A DNA stretch of 64,000 bases, from the NCBI GenBank assembly GCA_964520495.1, contig CAZFMZ010000001.1, positions 62,001-126,000 on the forward strand, read 5' to 3'. Each line of letters opens with the position of its first letter. The stretch's first letter is position 1. The DNA is from UBA1020 sp964520495 (lineage in GTDB: Bacteria; Patescibacteriota; Saccharimonadia; Saccharimonadales; Saccharimonadaceae). Shown here piece by piece: positions 25,210 through 32,670 of the stretch. The position numbers and the translations under genes are program-made. The notes under the pieces were generated by a model. It did no database searches. It was given only the letters and a program-made list of their open reading frames with translations, and was not told where the DNA came from.

Positions 25210-26475
25210 ATGTCAGATTCGAGCCAAATCAGGTTTCCGTCCCGCTTCTTATGGGGTGCGAGCATAGCGGCTCATCAGGTGGAAGGCGGCAATCACAATC
25301 AGTGGTCGGTCTGGGAGCTTGAAAATGCCAAAAGTCTGGCGCACGCGGCTGAGTACCATTTCGGTGATCTCGCAAACTGGGACGACATCAAGGACGAAGC
25401 CAAGCGACCTGACAACTATGTGTCAGGCAGGGCCGTCGAGCACTACGAACGATTCGAAGCCGACCTTGATCTGGCACGGAAAATGAACCTGAACGCGCTA
25501 CGGTTCAGCGTCGAGTGGAGTCGCATCGAACCGACCGAAGGCGCCTGGAACGTCGAGGCGATCGAGCACTACAAGCGCTACGTATTGGGACTTAAGAAAC
25601 GGGGCATTGAACCCATCGTCACGCTGTTCCACTTCACGCTGCCGGTCTGGTTCAGCGAGAAGGGGGGCTTTGAGTATCGTGCGAACGTTAAATACTTCCT
25701 TCGCTTCACGGAAAAGATATTGAGCGAGCTGGGGCCGGCCGTGCGGTATGTTATCACTCTCAATGAACCCGAGGTCTACGCGACCGAAAGTTACCTACTG
25801 GGAAACTGGCCACCCATGCGTCAGAGTCGCTTCCAGATGATCAAGGTGCTGCGGAACCTTGCCTATGCACACAACAAGAGTTCGAAACTCATCCATGGGA
25901 TGAATCGTCGGTACAAGGTATCGGTTGCCAAGAACTCGAATTATTTCTATGCCGGTGACGACGCCAGGTTGTCGCTATGGAGCACGGCTATCATGCAGTA
26001 CTTTCAGGACGATTATTTCCTGAAGCGGGTGCGACGACGGTGTGATTTCCTGGGGGTGAACTACTATTTCTCGCATCGGGTGTATGGCTACCGGGTACAT
26101 AATCCCGAAGAGCGCGTCAGTGACATGGGGTGGGATCTGAGTCCGGACAACCTGGAGTTCGCGCTTGAGCGACTGTACCGCAAATACCACCTGCCACTCA
26201 TCGTAACCGAGAACGGGTTGGCCGATGCCAGTGACGAACAGCGTCAGTGGTGGCTGGGCCGCACCATCATGGCGATGCGCAACGCCATGCATCAAGGCGT
26301 TGACCTGCGCGGTTATCTGCACTGGAGCCTGCTCGATAACTTTGAATGGGATAAAGGCAAGTGGCCACGGTTCGGCTTAGTGGCGGTCGATTACGCCACC
26401 ATGGAACGCACGCCACGTCCGAGCGCCCGACGGTACGCCGCGTTCATTGCCAAGCTACAGAAAGGAAACGGTTGA
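25210..26475 (+). CDS. glycoside hydrolase family 1 beta-glycosidase
   Basis: 421-aa cytoplasmic (no signal peptide) retaining glycosidase. GH1 hallmarks: FLWGASIAAHQVEGG near the N-terminus, acid/base Glu186 in TLNEPEVYA and nucleophile Glu334 in VTENGLAD, and the C-terminal GYLHWSLLDNFEW. Substrates of the family are beta-glucosides, galactosides or phospho-glycosides; specificity cannot be read here. Start follows TATAAT (25197-25202) by 7 nt. It is four bases upstream of yvcK, so the two are probably co-transcribed. Confidence 0.93.
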   Translation: MSDSSQIRFPSRFLWGASIAAHQVEGGNHNQWSVWELENAKSLAHAAEYHFGDLANWDDIKDEAKRPDNYVSGRAVEHYERFEADLDLARKMNLNALRFSVEWSRIEPTEGAWNVEAIEHYKRYVLGLKKRGIEPIVTLFHFTLPVWFSEKGGFEYRANVKYFLRFTEKILSELGPAVRYVITLNEPEVYATESYLLGNWPPMRQSRFQMIKVLRNLAYAHNKSSKLIHGMNRRYKVSVAKNSNYFYAGDDARLSLWSTAIMQYFQDDYFLKRVRRRCDFLGVNYYFSHRVYGYRVHNPEERVSDMGWDLSPDNLEFALERLYRKYHLPLIVTENGLADASDEQRQWWLGRTIMAMRNAMHQGVDLRGYLHWSLLDNFEWDKGKWPRFGLVAVDYATMERTPRPSARRYAAFIAKLQKGNG

Positions 26476-26478
26476 CTC

Positions 26479-27471
26479 ATGGAAAAGACAGGCGTCAAGA
26501 TCGCGGTCATCGGTGGTGGCACCGGTAGTTTCACGCTGCTATCTAGCCTGAAGGATTATACCCGCCACGTCAGTGCATTGGTCAACATGGCCGATGACGG
26601 TGGTTCAACCGGTCAGCTGCGCGACGAACTAGGGGCGTTGCCACCCGGCGATATCCGTCAGTGCCTGGTGGCGCTGAGTGATTCCGAGCGGTTGCGCGAC
26701 CTGTTCAACTACCGCTTCGAAGGCGGCAGCCTGGAAGGCCATGCGTTCGGCAACCTATTCTTAAGTGCGCTTGAAAAAATGACCGGTAATTTCGCCGAGG
26801 CGGTCGAGACGGCTGCCGACGTGCTCAATATCACCGGCGAAGTCTATCCGGTAACGCTCGACAAGGTGACGTTGGTGATGCGCCAGTCGGACGGCAAGGT
26901 GACCGAAGGTGAGTTCCAGATCGGGCATGCCGATTTCGGTGACTACACCCGGCCAGACATGGAACTGAGACCTCAGGCCGCGCTGAACCCAGCGGCGCAC
27001 GAGGCGATTTTAGGCGCCGACCTGGTGGTGATTGCTCCCGGCAACATCTACGGGTCGCTCGCGCCGGCCTTGATCGTACCGGGCATGAGCGAGGCACTGA
27101 ACGCCACCACTGCCAAAAAGGTATACGTGTGCAACCTGGTGACAAAGCCAGGTCAGACCGATGGTTTCGACGTGTGTGATTTCGCGGCCGAGATTGAACG
27201 CTTCGGTCAGCTGCGACTCGACTACGTACTCTTTAACGACGCCAAACCGTCACAATACCTGCTTGACCGCTATGCCAAGGAAGGAGAGTACTGGGTGACG
27301 TATGACAAGAAGAAATTAGCCGCCGCTCATTACCAGGCCGTCGGTGGGCATTTCGTCTCCAACGAACGCCCGGCCGCCTCACAATCCGACCCGATTGCTG
27401 CCACCAGGACGCTTATCCGTCACGACGCCGACGCGATCGCGAAGCAGCTGATGAAGCTGTACTTCACCTAG
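26479..27471 (+). CDS. yvcK: YvcK/CofD-like protein (gluconeogenesis factor family)
   Basis: 330 aa with the CofD-like Rossmann core: IAVIGGGTGSFTLLSSLK, NMADDGGSTGQLRDELGALPPGDIRQCLVAL, HAFGNLFLSAL and VVIAPGNIYGSLAPALIVPG (all partial quotes). In Firmicutes YvcK binds UDP-sugars, influences carbon metabolism and cell shape, and is placed near wall synthesis. Here it sits one small step upstream of the division cluster and directly behind a glycosidase. The motif NMADDGGSTG, which distinguishes YvcK from F420 transferase CofD, is complete. Confidence 0.9.
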   Translation: MEKTGVKIAVIGGGTGSFTLLSSLKDYTRHVSALVNMADDGGSTGQLRDELGALPPGDIRQCLVALSDSERLRDLFNYRFEGGSLEGHAFGNLFLSALEKMTGNFAEAVETAADVLNITGEVYPVTLDKVTLVMRQSDGKVTEGEFQIGHADFGDYTRPDMELRPQAALNPAAHEAILGADLVVIAPGNIYGSLAPALIVPGMSEALNATTAKKVYVCNLVTKPGQTDGFDVCDFAAEIERFGQLRLDYVLFNDAKPSQYLLDRYAKEGEYWVTYDKKKLAAAHYQAVGGHFVSNERPAASQSDPIAATRTLIRHDADAIAKQLMKLYFT

Positions 27472-27499
27472 CAGGCCGACACCGCTATACTGAAGGTGA

Positions 27500-28276
27500 A
27501 TGCAACGTAGCTATGAAATCATGAGAACTGGCAGTCACGAGACCGAACCTCGCGTGGTCGACGAATTCGTGGTGCTTGATCTGGACCGGACGCTACTCGA
27601 TAGCGATAAGGTAGTCGAACTGATGTGTCGTCAGCTGACCCGATATGGAATAGCAGCTGATGAAGTGCGGGAGAACCAGCGGCTCATCATGTCGGCAACC
27701 GGGCAGTCGTTGTCAGCCCTTGAATTCCTGAGTGGCGAGTACGGCGAGGCACTGGCCGCACGCCTGACCGCGGATCTGCACGGCTTGGCCCAGGAGGGAC
27801 GGCTCCCTCGTGAAGCGTTGCTCTATGACGGTGCGTCGCCGGCGCTGCTCGACGAGCTGGACCGTCGGGATCTGCCGTTCGCCGTGTTGACCTACGGCGA
27901 ACCGGCCAACCAACTGTTCAAGCTGGCACTGTACCGCCAGCTGACCGGACGCGATGAGCGTCGTCTGCCAGCCGTCGTAACCGACGAACCGAAGAAAGGT
28001 GAGTGGATCCATGCGCACTGGTACGACGGTAGCGATGAGCATATGAGAGTACCGGCCGAATTCACCCATGCCCACCCGATCATGGCGAAGCGGGTGGTCG
28101 TGCTCGACGATAAGCTGACGAACCTCGCCTCGCCCGACAAGGTAGTGCAGGGAATCCATATCGATAACCGCCCAGAGGCACCCCTCGGTCGCCACTCGTT
28201 AGGAGACGTGGTGACTGCTTTGCAGACAGGGCAGCCTCTCGCCGAATTGGCGCGACATTTCGGCAGCGCAGCCTGA
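27500..28276 (+). CDS. HAD-superfamily hydrolase
   Basis: 258 aa. HAD motif I is DLDRTLLDS (residues ~28-36, with the nucleophilic Asp as the first D), followed by a helical cap domain; motif II Thr in FAVLTYGEP; Lys in DEPKKGEW; and motif III acidic residues in VVVLDDKLTNL. Probable phosphatase, substrate unknown. TATACT (27486-27491) ends 8 nt before ATG 27500; a second in-frame ATG lies at residue 8. Confidence 0.8.
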   Translation: MQRSYEIMRTGSHETEPRVVDEFVVLDLDRTLLDSDKVVELMCRQLTRYGIAADEVRENQRLIMSATGQSLSALEFLSGEYGEALAARLTADLHGLAQEGRLPREALLYDGASPALLDELDRRDLPFAVLTYGEPANQLFKLALYRQLTGRDERRLPAVVTDEPKKGEWIHAHWYDGSDEHMRVPAEFTHAHPIMAKRVVVLDDKLTNLASPDKVVQGIHIDNRPEAPLGRHSLGDVVTALQTGQPLAELARHFGSAA

Positions 28277-28285
28277 CCCCCTTCA

Positions 28286-28314
28286 TTGACTTTTGACACT
28301 GCTTATGCTATAAT
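28286..28314 (+). promoter_or_regulatory. near-consensus promoter of the small membrane protein gene
   Basis: TTGACT (28286-28291), 17-bp spacer, TATAAT (28309-28314), then only 6 nt to the ATG at 28321. It is one of the strongest promoters in the window and drives a leaderless mRNA. Confidence 0.8.
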
Positions 28315-28320
28315 GGAAGT

Positions 28321-28521
28321 ATGGTTAAGAAACGATTTCGCGCGACGAAAACCGACGATGTTATGAGTCCGGCTGCCATGCTGGCGACGGAACATGACTT
28401 CAAGAACGCCTTGCTTCTGGTCTCGCTCGGTATTAATGTTTTCGTCCTCTGCCTGTGGGTGGCCCTGCAGGTAACGCCCGCCTACGATCTGGCACTGACG
28501 CAATTCTTCTTCGGACGCTAG
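28321..28521 (+). CDS. small single-pass membrane protein
   Basis: 66 aa, not recognised. Basic cytoplasmic-type N-terminus (~1-28) and one TM helix (~29-52), then a short tail ending FFFGR. It has a near-consensus promoter and its own intrinsic terminator, so it is a dedicated, probably highly expressed, single-gene unit just ahead of the division cluster. Confidence 0.7.
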   Translation: MVKKRFRATKTDDVMSPAAMLATEHDFKNALLLVSLGINVFVLCLWVALQVTPAYDLALTQFFFGR

Positions 28522-28543
28522 GTGTTCGTCAACTAACACAACG

Positions 28544-28574
28544 AAAACCGGCCCAGCACCACAGGGCCGGTTTT
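28544..28574. terminator. intrinsic terminator
   Basis: AAAACCGGCCC (28544-28554), 9-nt loop, GGGCCGGTTTT (28564-28574): a perfect 11-bp stem with T-tail, insulating the mraZ promoter region from upstream transcription. Confidence 0.9.
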
Positions 28575-28593
28575 CATCTGTTACTGGCTATGC

Positions 28594-28615
28594 TTATCCA
28601 CAAAAGTGTGGATAA
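28594..28615. promoter_or_regulatory. inverted pair of perfect DnaA boxes
   Basis: TTATCCACA (28594-28602) and TGTGGATAA (28607-28615) face each other across 4 bases. Each is identical to the strongest DnaA box consensus (TTATNCACA). They lie ~40-60 bp upstream of the mraZ promoter elements. The pair could also fold as a hairpin, but there is no T-run for termination. Confidence 0.65.
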
Positions 28616-28651
28616 AAGAGCAGGAAGAAATCAAAATCTATAAAAATATGC

Positions 28652-28704
28652 TTGCAAGTGGGTACTGGTGGGTATTATGATAAGGTCAGTGGAAAAAAGT
28701 GGGT
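28652..28704 (+). promoter_or_regulatory. mraZ promoter with four TGGGN-type MraZ boxes
   Basis: Boxes TGGGT (28659-28663), TGGGT (28669-28673), TGGAA (28690-28694) and TGGGT (28700-28704) have start-to-start spacings of 10, 21 and 10 bp, one or two helical turns. In E. coli MraZ represses its own operon by binding TGGGN repeats separated by 5 nt, the same spacing as inside each pair here. The likely -35 TTGCAA (28652-28657) and -10 TATGAT (28676-28681) are interleaved with the boxes, so binding would block RNA polymerase. Confidence 0.75.
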
Positions 28705-28797
28705 AACACCACAAAACAAACAAACACCACTGCACAATAAAAAATAATCAACGCTACCGCCCCAAAGCAGGCGAGTAAGAAGGCACCCTTAAACGCG

Positions 28798-29148
28798 ATG
28801 GATTATTTCGAACGAAAGCTTGATGACAAGCGTCGGTTGACCATACCGACGGAGCTTCGTGAAGAATTCCAGAGCGGGGTAATCCTTACCCGCGGCTTCG
28901 GCGACTATCTGCATCTGTACTCGAAAGAGGTATGGGAGCGGGAAGTCGAACCGGCGCTCACAGGAAGCATCCTTGATGAGCACGTGGCCGATCTGAACGT
29001 CAAGTTCCGCTCCGGGAAGACCGAGGCAGAACTGGATCAGAAACAGGGCCGGGTGACCATTGAGCAGCATCTGCTGGAGTACGCAGGTATCGGAAAGGCC
29101 GTTTCGGCCGTCCGAGCCGGCGCCTACTGGCGGCTGATGGCAGCCTAA
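28798..29148 (+). CDS. mraZ: transcriptional regulator MraZ
   Basis: DNA-binding regulator of the division and cell wall (dcw) cluster. The 116-aa protein has two SpoVT-AbrB-like modules: DDKRRLTIP at 9-17 and DQKQGRVTIEQHLLEYAGI at ~79-97. It is shorter than the usual ~140-150 aa, mainly at the C-terminus. It is preceded by a ~110-nt A/C-rich leader without an SD site near ATG. Four MraZ-type boxes in its promoter imply autoregulation. Confidence 0.9.
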   Translation: MDYFERKLDDKRRLTIPTELREEFQSGVILTRGFGDYLHLYSKEVWEREVEPALTGSILDEHVADLNVKFRSGKTEAELDQKQGRVTIEQHLLEYAGIGKAVSAVRAGAYWRLMAA

Positions 29149-29482
29149 GCGTTCTCCGTCCACCGTTCTTTAACAATCCGATACGTAAAAGGATACCTCG
29201 AGATTACCAATCTGGTTGCACGTGAGCAGTGGAAAGGGCAACACATTAAACAAGCCTAGAACCTTCCTCAAAAACACACCTCCCAAAACTCCACCTCACA
29301 CATAAGTCTCTCAAGTCCCGATCAAGGCCGGTATGCATCCCATGCGGATACTTCCAATCAAGCCTCGGGACCACTTATCACAAAAACAAACACACCATGC
29401 GAAAACAAACATGCTCCGCGTGACCAGTTTGGTGATCTTGAATCCGACAATTGCAGCACATGATGCTACAATTAGTCGCGAA
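29149..29482 (+). promoter_or_regulatory. mraZ-rsmH intergenic region with boxA-like element and C-rich stretch
   Basis: 334 bases without a gene. GTTCTTTAACAAT (29165-29177) matches the rRNA antiterminator boxA core (CTTTAACA) with one mismatch to the E. coli 12-mer. A strongly C/A-rich, G-poor stretch follows at ~29249-29320, resembling a Rho-loading (rut) region. A second start point is possible near the rsmH start: TACAAT at 29466-29471 lies 11 nt before ATG. An in-frame extension of rsmH from 29333 shows no family similarity and was not used. Confidence 0.5.
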
Positions 29483-30409
29483 ATGAGTATCAAAGAACAT
29501 CCACCACAAGATGAAGCGCCTCTCGCAGGCACTTCACCAGTTCTTCACGTTCCCGTATTGCTCGCCGACACATTGGCGATGCTGAAGCCCCAACCGGGTG
29601 AGTCATACCTTGATCTCACTGTCGGCTACGGTGGCCATGCATCGAAGGTGCTGGAAGCGACCGACAACTATCCGGGTGCCGTGCTGGTCGACCGCGACGA
29701 GAACGCGATCGCCACGCTGCAGGCATTCGAAGGTAAGGGAGCGCGTCTCGTGCATCAGGATTTCGTCGCAGCTGCTACGCAGCTCGCGAGTGAACCTGCA
29801 CGATTCGATATGATTCTTGTGGATCTCGGGGTGTCGTCACCACAGCTCGATAGGGCTGAGCGAGGCTTTTCCTTTCAAAACGACGGACCGCTCGACATGC
29901 GGATGGATCCATCACTGGACCAGACCGCGGCCGACATCGTCAATCACCGTAGCGAGAAAGATCTCTACAGAATCTTACTCGAGTACGGGGAAGAGAACCG
30001 AGGGTTCGCCAAACGTATAGCCAAGGCTATCGTCCGCAACCGGCCGTTCTCGACCACGAAGGAGCTAGCCGATCTTATCCTGCACGAGCATCGCGGCAAA
30101 TGGCAACGAACCCATCCCGCGACCCGCACCTTTCAAGCCCTTAGGATCGCGACCAATGACGAACTGCGTCAGGTCGAAGACCTACTACCACTACTGCCAC
30201 AATTACTGCAACCCGGCGGCAGGGTAGCGATTATCAGTTTCCATAGCCTGGAAGACAGGCTGGTGAAACGGTACTTCAAGGAACAGGCGCAGGCCGGCTA
30301 TGAAGCCGAACTGGAGCTGTTGACCAAGAAGCCAATCGATGGGGCGATTTCAGACGTTCACAACCCGCGATCGCGTAGCGCCAAGCTCCGCGTCGCAGTG
30401 AAAAAATAA
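29483..30409 (+). CDS. rsmH: 16S rRNA (cytosine(1402)-N(4))-methyltransferase
   Basis: 308-aa enzyme (old name MraW) that methylates C1402 in the ribosomal P site. Motifs: HVPVLLADTLAML, YLDLTVGYGGHAS (SAM motif I), VDRDENAIA, DMILVDLGVSSPQLD, ERGFSFQNDGPLDMRMD, and the C-terminal RVAIISFHSLEDRLVKRYFK and NPRSRSAKLR. The TACAAT box 11 nt upstream suggests a local promoter in addition to read-through from mraZ. Confidence 0.95.
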   Translation: MSIKEHPPQDEAPLAGTSPVLHVPVLLADTLAMLKPQPGESYLDLTVGYGGHASKVLEATDNYPGAVLVDRDENAIATLQAFEGKGARLVHQDFVAAATQLASEPARFDMILVDLGVSSPQLDRAERGFSFQNDGPLDMRMDPSLDQTAADIVNHRSEKDLYRILLEYGEENRGFAKRIAKAIVRNRPFSTTKELADLILHEHRGKWQRTHPATRTFQALRIATNDELRQVEDLLPLLPQLLQPGGRVAIISFHSLEDRLVKRYFKEQAQAGYEAELELLTKKPIDGAISDVHNPRSRSAKLRVAVKK

Positions 30410-30438
30410 AACAAACATAGGAAAGGGCACAAAAAACA

Positions 30439-30504
30439 ATGCCAATCCACATCCCAGTACAGAACGAATCAGTCGAGACCAAGGTCGTCGTCCGATTCAA
30501 GTAA
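30439..30504 (+). CDS. possible 21-aa leader peptide between rsmH and ftsL
   Basis: ATG at 30439 opens a 21-codon frame (begins MPIHIPVQNE, ends VVVRFK) ending in TAA, 9 nt before a GC hairpin. There is a weak GGAAAGG element 14 nt upstream. The peptide is a plausible amphipathic strand with valines and arginine near its end. It is too short to judge by coding statistics. It could be a regulatory leader peptide or chance. Confidence 0.35.
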   Translation: MPIHIPVQNESVETKVVVRFK

Positions 30505-30513
30505 CCGTTCTTC

Positions 30514-30539
30514 GGGGCGTCTCACTCGTGGGGCGCCCC
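30514..30539 (+). promoter_or_regulatory. GC hairpin in the rsmH-ftsL gap
   Basis: GGGGCG (30514-30519) pairs with CGCCCC (30534-30539), loop 14 nt; an internal GGGGCGCCCC palindrome offers a competing fold. There is no T-run, so it is more likely an attenuating or processing hairpin than a complete terminator. Confidence 0.4.
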
Positions 30540-30573
30540 ACCAAACATAAACACCAAAAACACCCACCACCAC

Positions 30574-30918
30574 ATGTCCTACCAAACCACCACCTATAAC
30601 CGACGTCGTCAAAGCATGAACCGCAACCAGAACACGGTCGCGTTCGCCTCAAGCGTCAAACTCGGCCCAGTGACCCATACGGTGCTCATTGCCCTTATGA
30701 TTACTGTGCTTGGCTTGATATACTTAACCCAGGCCACGAAGGCTACCAGCTACGACTACGAGGCGCAGGCCATCGAAACGAAGATCGCTGAGCTCAGCGA
30801 AGAGAAGACTGATCTCGAAGTAGAGAATGCCCGTCTGACCGCACTCTCGAGCGTGCGAGACAGCAGTGTCGCCCGGGCGATGGTAGCTCCCGATGCGCCC
30901 GCCTACGTTGGCAACTAA
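30574..30918 (+). CDS. ftsL: cell division protein FtsL-like
   Basis: 114 aa: basic N-terminus, single TM helix (~33-53, THTVLIALMITVLGLIYLTQ), then a coiled coil (~62-90, Glu/Leu-rich heptads). This layout, and position between rsmH and the transpeptidase gene, identifies FtsL, which with FtsB/DivIC and FtsQ activates septal synthesis. The start is preceded by a G-free A/C-rich leader, no SD. Confidence 0.8.
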   Translation: MSYQTTTYNRRRQSMNRNQNTVAFASSVKLGPVTHTVLIALMITVLGLIYLTQATKATSYDYEAQAIETKIAELSEEKTDLEVENARLTALSSVRDSSVARAMVAPDAPAYVGN

Positions 30919-30935
30919 CCCAAACCTTATGTATC

Positions 30936-32669
30936 ATGCTTCGCGACTTCAGTTCTAACCCTCGCATACGATTGCTCGCCATAGCCGTTCTCGTGCTAAT
31001 GGCGATTTTCGTAATGCGTCTGTTCTACCTGCAGGTGATCCGGCATGAGTATTACGTCGCCCGTGCCAGCGGCGAGCAAGTGAAGCGGTTGACGATTCCG
31101 GCCCAACGAGGCGAGATCTATATGAAAGACGGCGATCAACTTGCCAAAGTAGTCATGAACCAGACGGTCTTCACCATGTTCGTCGACCCGAGCATCATGG
31201 ATGACAAACAGGGCGTGCTGGCGGCGATCAACCAGATTGCCGGAGGCAACACCGTCAAGGGCTTCAAAGACCGGTTGGATGACGATACGCAGTATGTACG
31301 CGTGGCGACCGGCGTGACCAGGCGGCAGGCCGAGCTGGTGAAGGAACGTGGCCTGAAAGGTGTCGGCTTCCAGGCCGAAACCAAACGTATCTACCCGGAA
31401 CGCACGCTGGCAGCCCAGACCCTGGGCTTCGTGAATGCCGACGGCATAGGCCAGTACGGGGTTGAAGGCAAATTTGATACCGAGCTGAAAGGAAAGGCCG
31501 GGCTGCTTCAGTCGGTCACCGACGTCGCGAACGTGCCGCTGACGATCGGCGAGAACCATATCAATATTCCGCCTCAGCATGGGCGTGACATCGTGTTGAC
31601 GCTGGACCGGAACATCCAGGCGTACACCGAGCAGGCGCTAGCTGCCGGTATGAAGCGGAGCGGTGCCACCAACGCCAGTGCCATCGTGATGGACCCCCAG
31701 ACCGGCAAGGTGATGGCGATGGCCAGCCTGCCGACGTACGATCCGGGTGACTATCTGAAGATTCCGAATTTCAGCGTCGTCAATAACGGCGTCATATCGA
31801 GCCCGTACGAGCCTGGTTCCGTCATGAAGACGTTTACCGCCGCGATGGGAGTGGATACCGGCACTATCACGCCGCAGTCAACCTTCGTCAATACCGACTT
31901 TGTCCGGGTTGATGACCGCGTCATTTCGAACCTTACCAAAGGTCAGACCGGAACAATCACGTTCCAACATGCCTTGAACTGGTCGCTCAACACCGGGATG
32001 GTCGAGATTGCTCAGCGGCTCGGTAACGATTCGCTTGATCGTAAGGCCCGCGACACGATGTATCGTTATTTGCACGATAAGTTCCGTCTGGGGCAGAAGA
32101 CTGGCATCGAACTTGTCGGCGAAGTGCCAGGCCGCATCATTCCTCCGACTGATGTCGAGGGCAACGCCGTACGATATTCCAACATGTCATTCGGGCAGGG
32201 TATGGACCTGACGATGGTACAGGTGGCCGCCGGTTTCAGCGCCATGATGAACGGGGGTACCTACCATGTACCGACGGTTATCGAAGGCAGCCTGAACGGT
32301 GAAGACGAAATCACGCCGGCCGAACCGTCCGCTTCACGGCGTGGCGTCATCAAAGCCTCGACCTCCAAAACGATGCGCGAGATGGCCGTGACGGCTCGTG
32401 AAGCTTTCTATGCCTCGAACGACCGCAAGGGCTATCAGATAGGCGGTAAGACCGGTACGTCGCAGACGATCGTCAATGGCTCGTACGACAACGGACAGAC
32501 GATCGGTACCTACCTGGGATTCGGCGGCGACGACAAGCCGCGGTATGTCATAATGGTACAAGTATCGGGCCAAGGGGTTAATCTCGGCGGTGGCGACGAC
32601 GCATTGCCGATATTCACCGACATTTCCAACTGGATGATCGATTACCTAACATTACAACCGAGAGGATAG
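30936..32669 (+). CDS. ftsI: septal peptidoglycan transpeptidase (PBP2B/FtsI)
   Basis: Class B penicillin-binding protein cross-linking septal peptidoglycan. The 577-aa protein has an N-terminal TM (~12-33), a pedestal domain (PAQRGEIYMKDG), and the transpeptidase domain with catalytic Ser295 in SVMK (295-298), SLN (350-352) and KTGT (505-508). No PASTA domain is present. It pairs with FtsW, encoded two genes downstream. Confidence 0.95.
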   Translation: MLRDFSSNPRIRLLAIAVLVLMAIFVMRLFYLQVIRHEYYVARASGEQVKRLTIPAQRGEIYMKDGDQLAKVVMNQTVFTMFVDPSIMDDKQGVLAAINQIAGGNTVKGFKDRLDDDTQYVRVATGVTRRQAELVKERGLKGVGFQAETKRIYPERTLAAQTLGFVNADGIGQYGVEGKFDTELKGKAGLLQSVTDVANVPLTIGENHINIPPQHGRDIVLTLDRNIQAYTEQALAAGMKRSGATNASAIVMDPQTGKVMAMASLPTYDPGDYLKIPNFSVVNNGVISSPYEPGSVMKTFTAAMGVDTGTITPQSTFVNTDFVRVDDRVISNLTKGQTGTITFQHALNWSLNTGMVEIAQRLGNDSLDRKARDTMYRYLHDKFRLGQKTGIELVGEVPGRIIPPTDVEGNAVRYSNMSFGQGMDLTMVQVAAGFSAMMNGGTYHVPTVIEGSLNGEDEITPAEPSASRRGVIKASTSKTMREMAVTAREAFYASNDRKGYQIGGKTGTSQTIVNGSYDNGQTIGTYLGFGGDDKPRYVIMVQVSGQGVNLGGGDDALPIFTDISNWMIDYLTLQPRG

Positions 32670-32670
32670 C

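Noticed and set aside
28594..28615. DnaA-box pair as a chromosomal origin
   Set aside because: Only two boxes, no dnaA or dnaN gene nearby and no AT-rich unwinding cluster; regulation of mraZ is the simpler reading.
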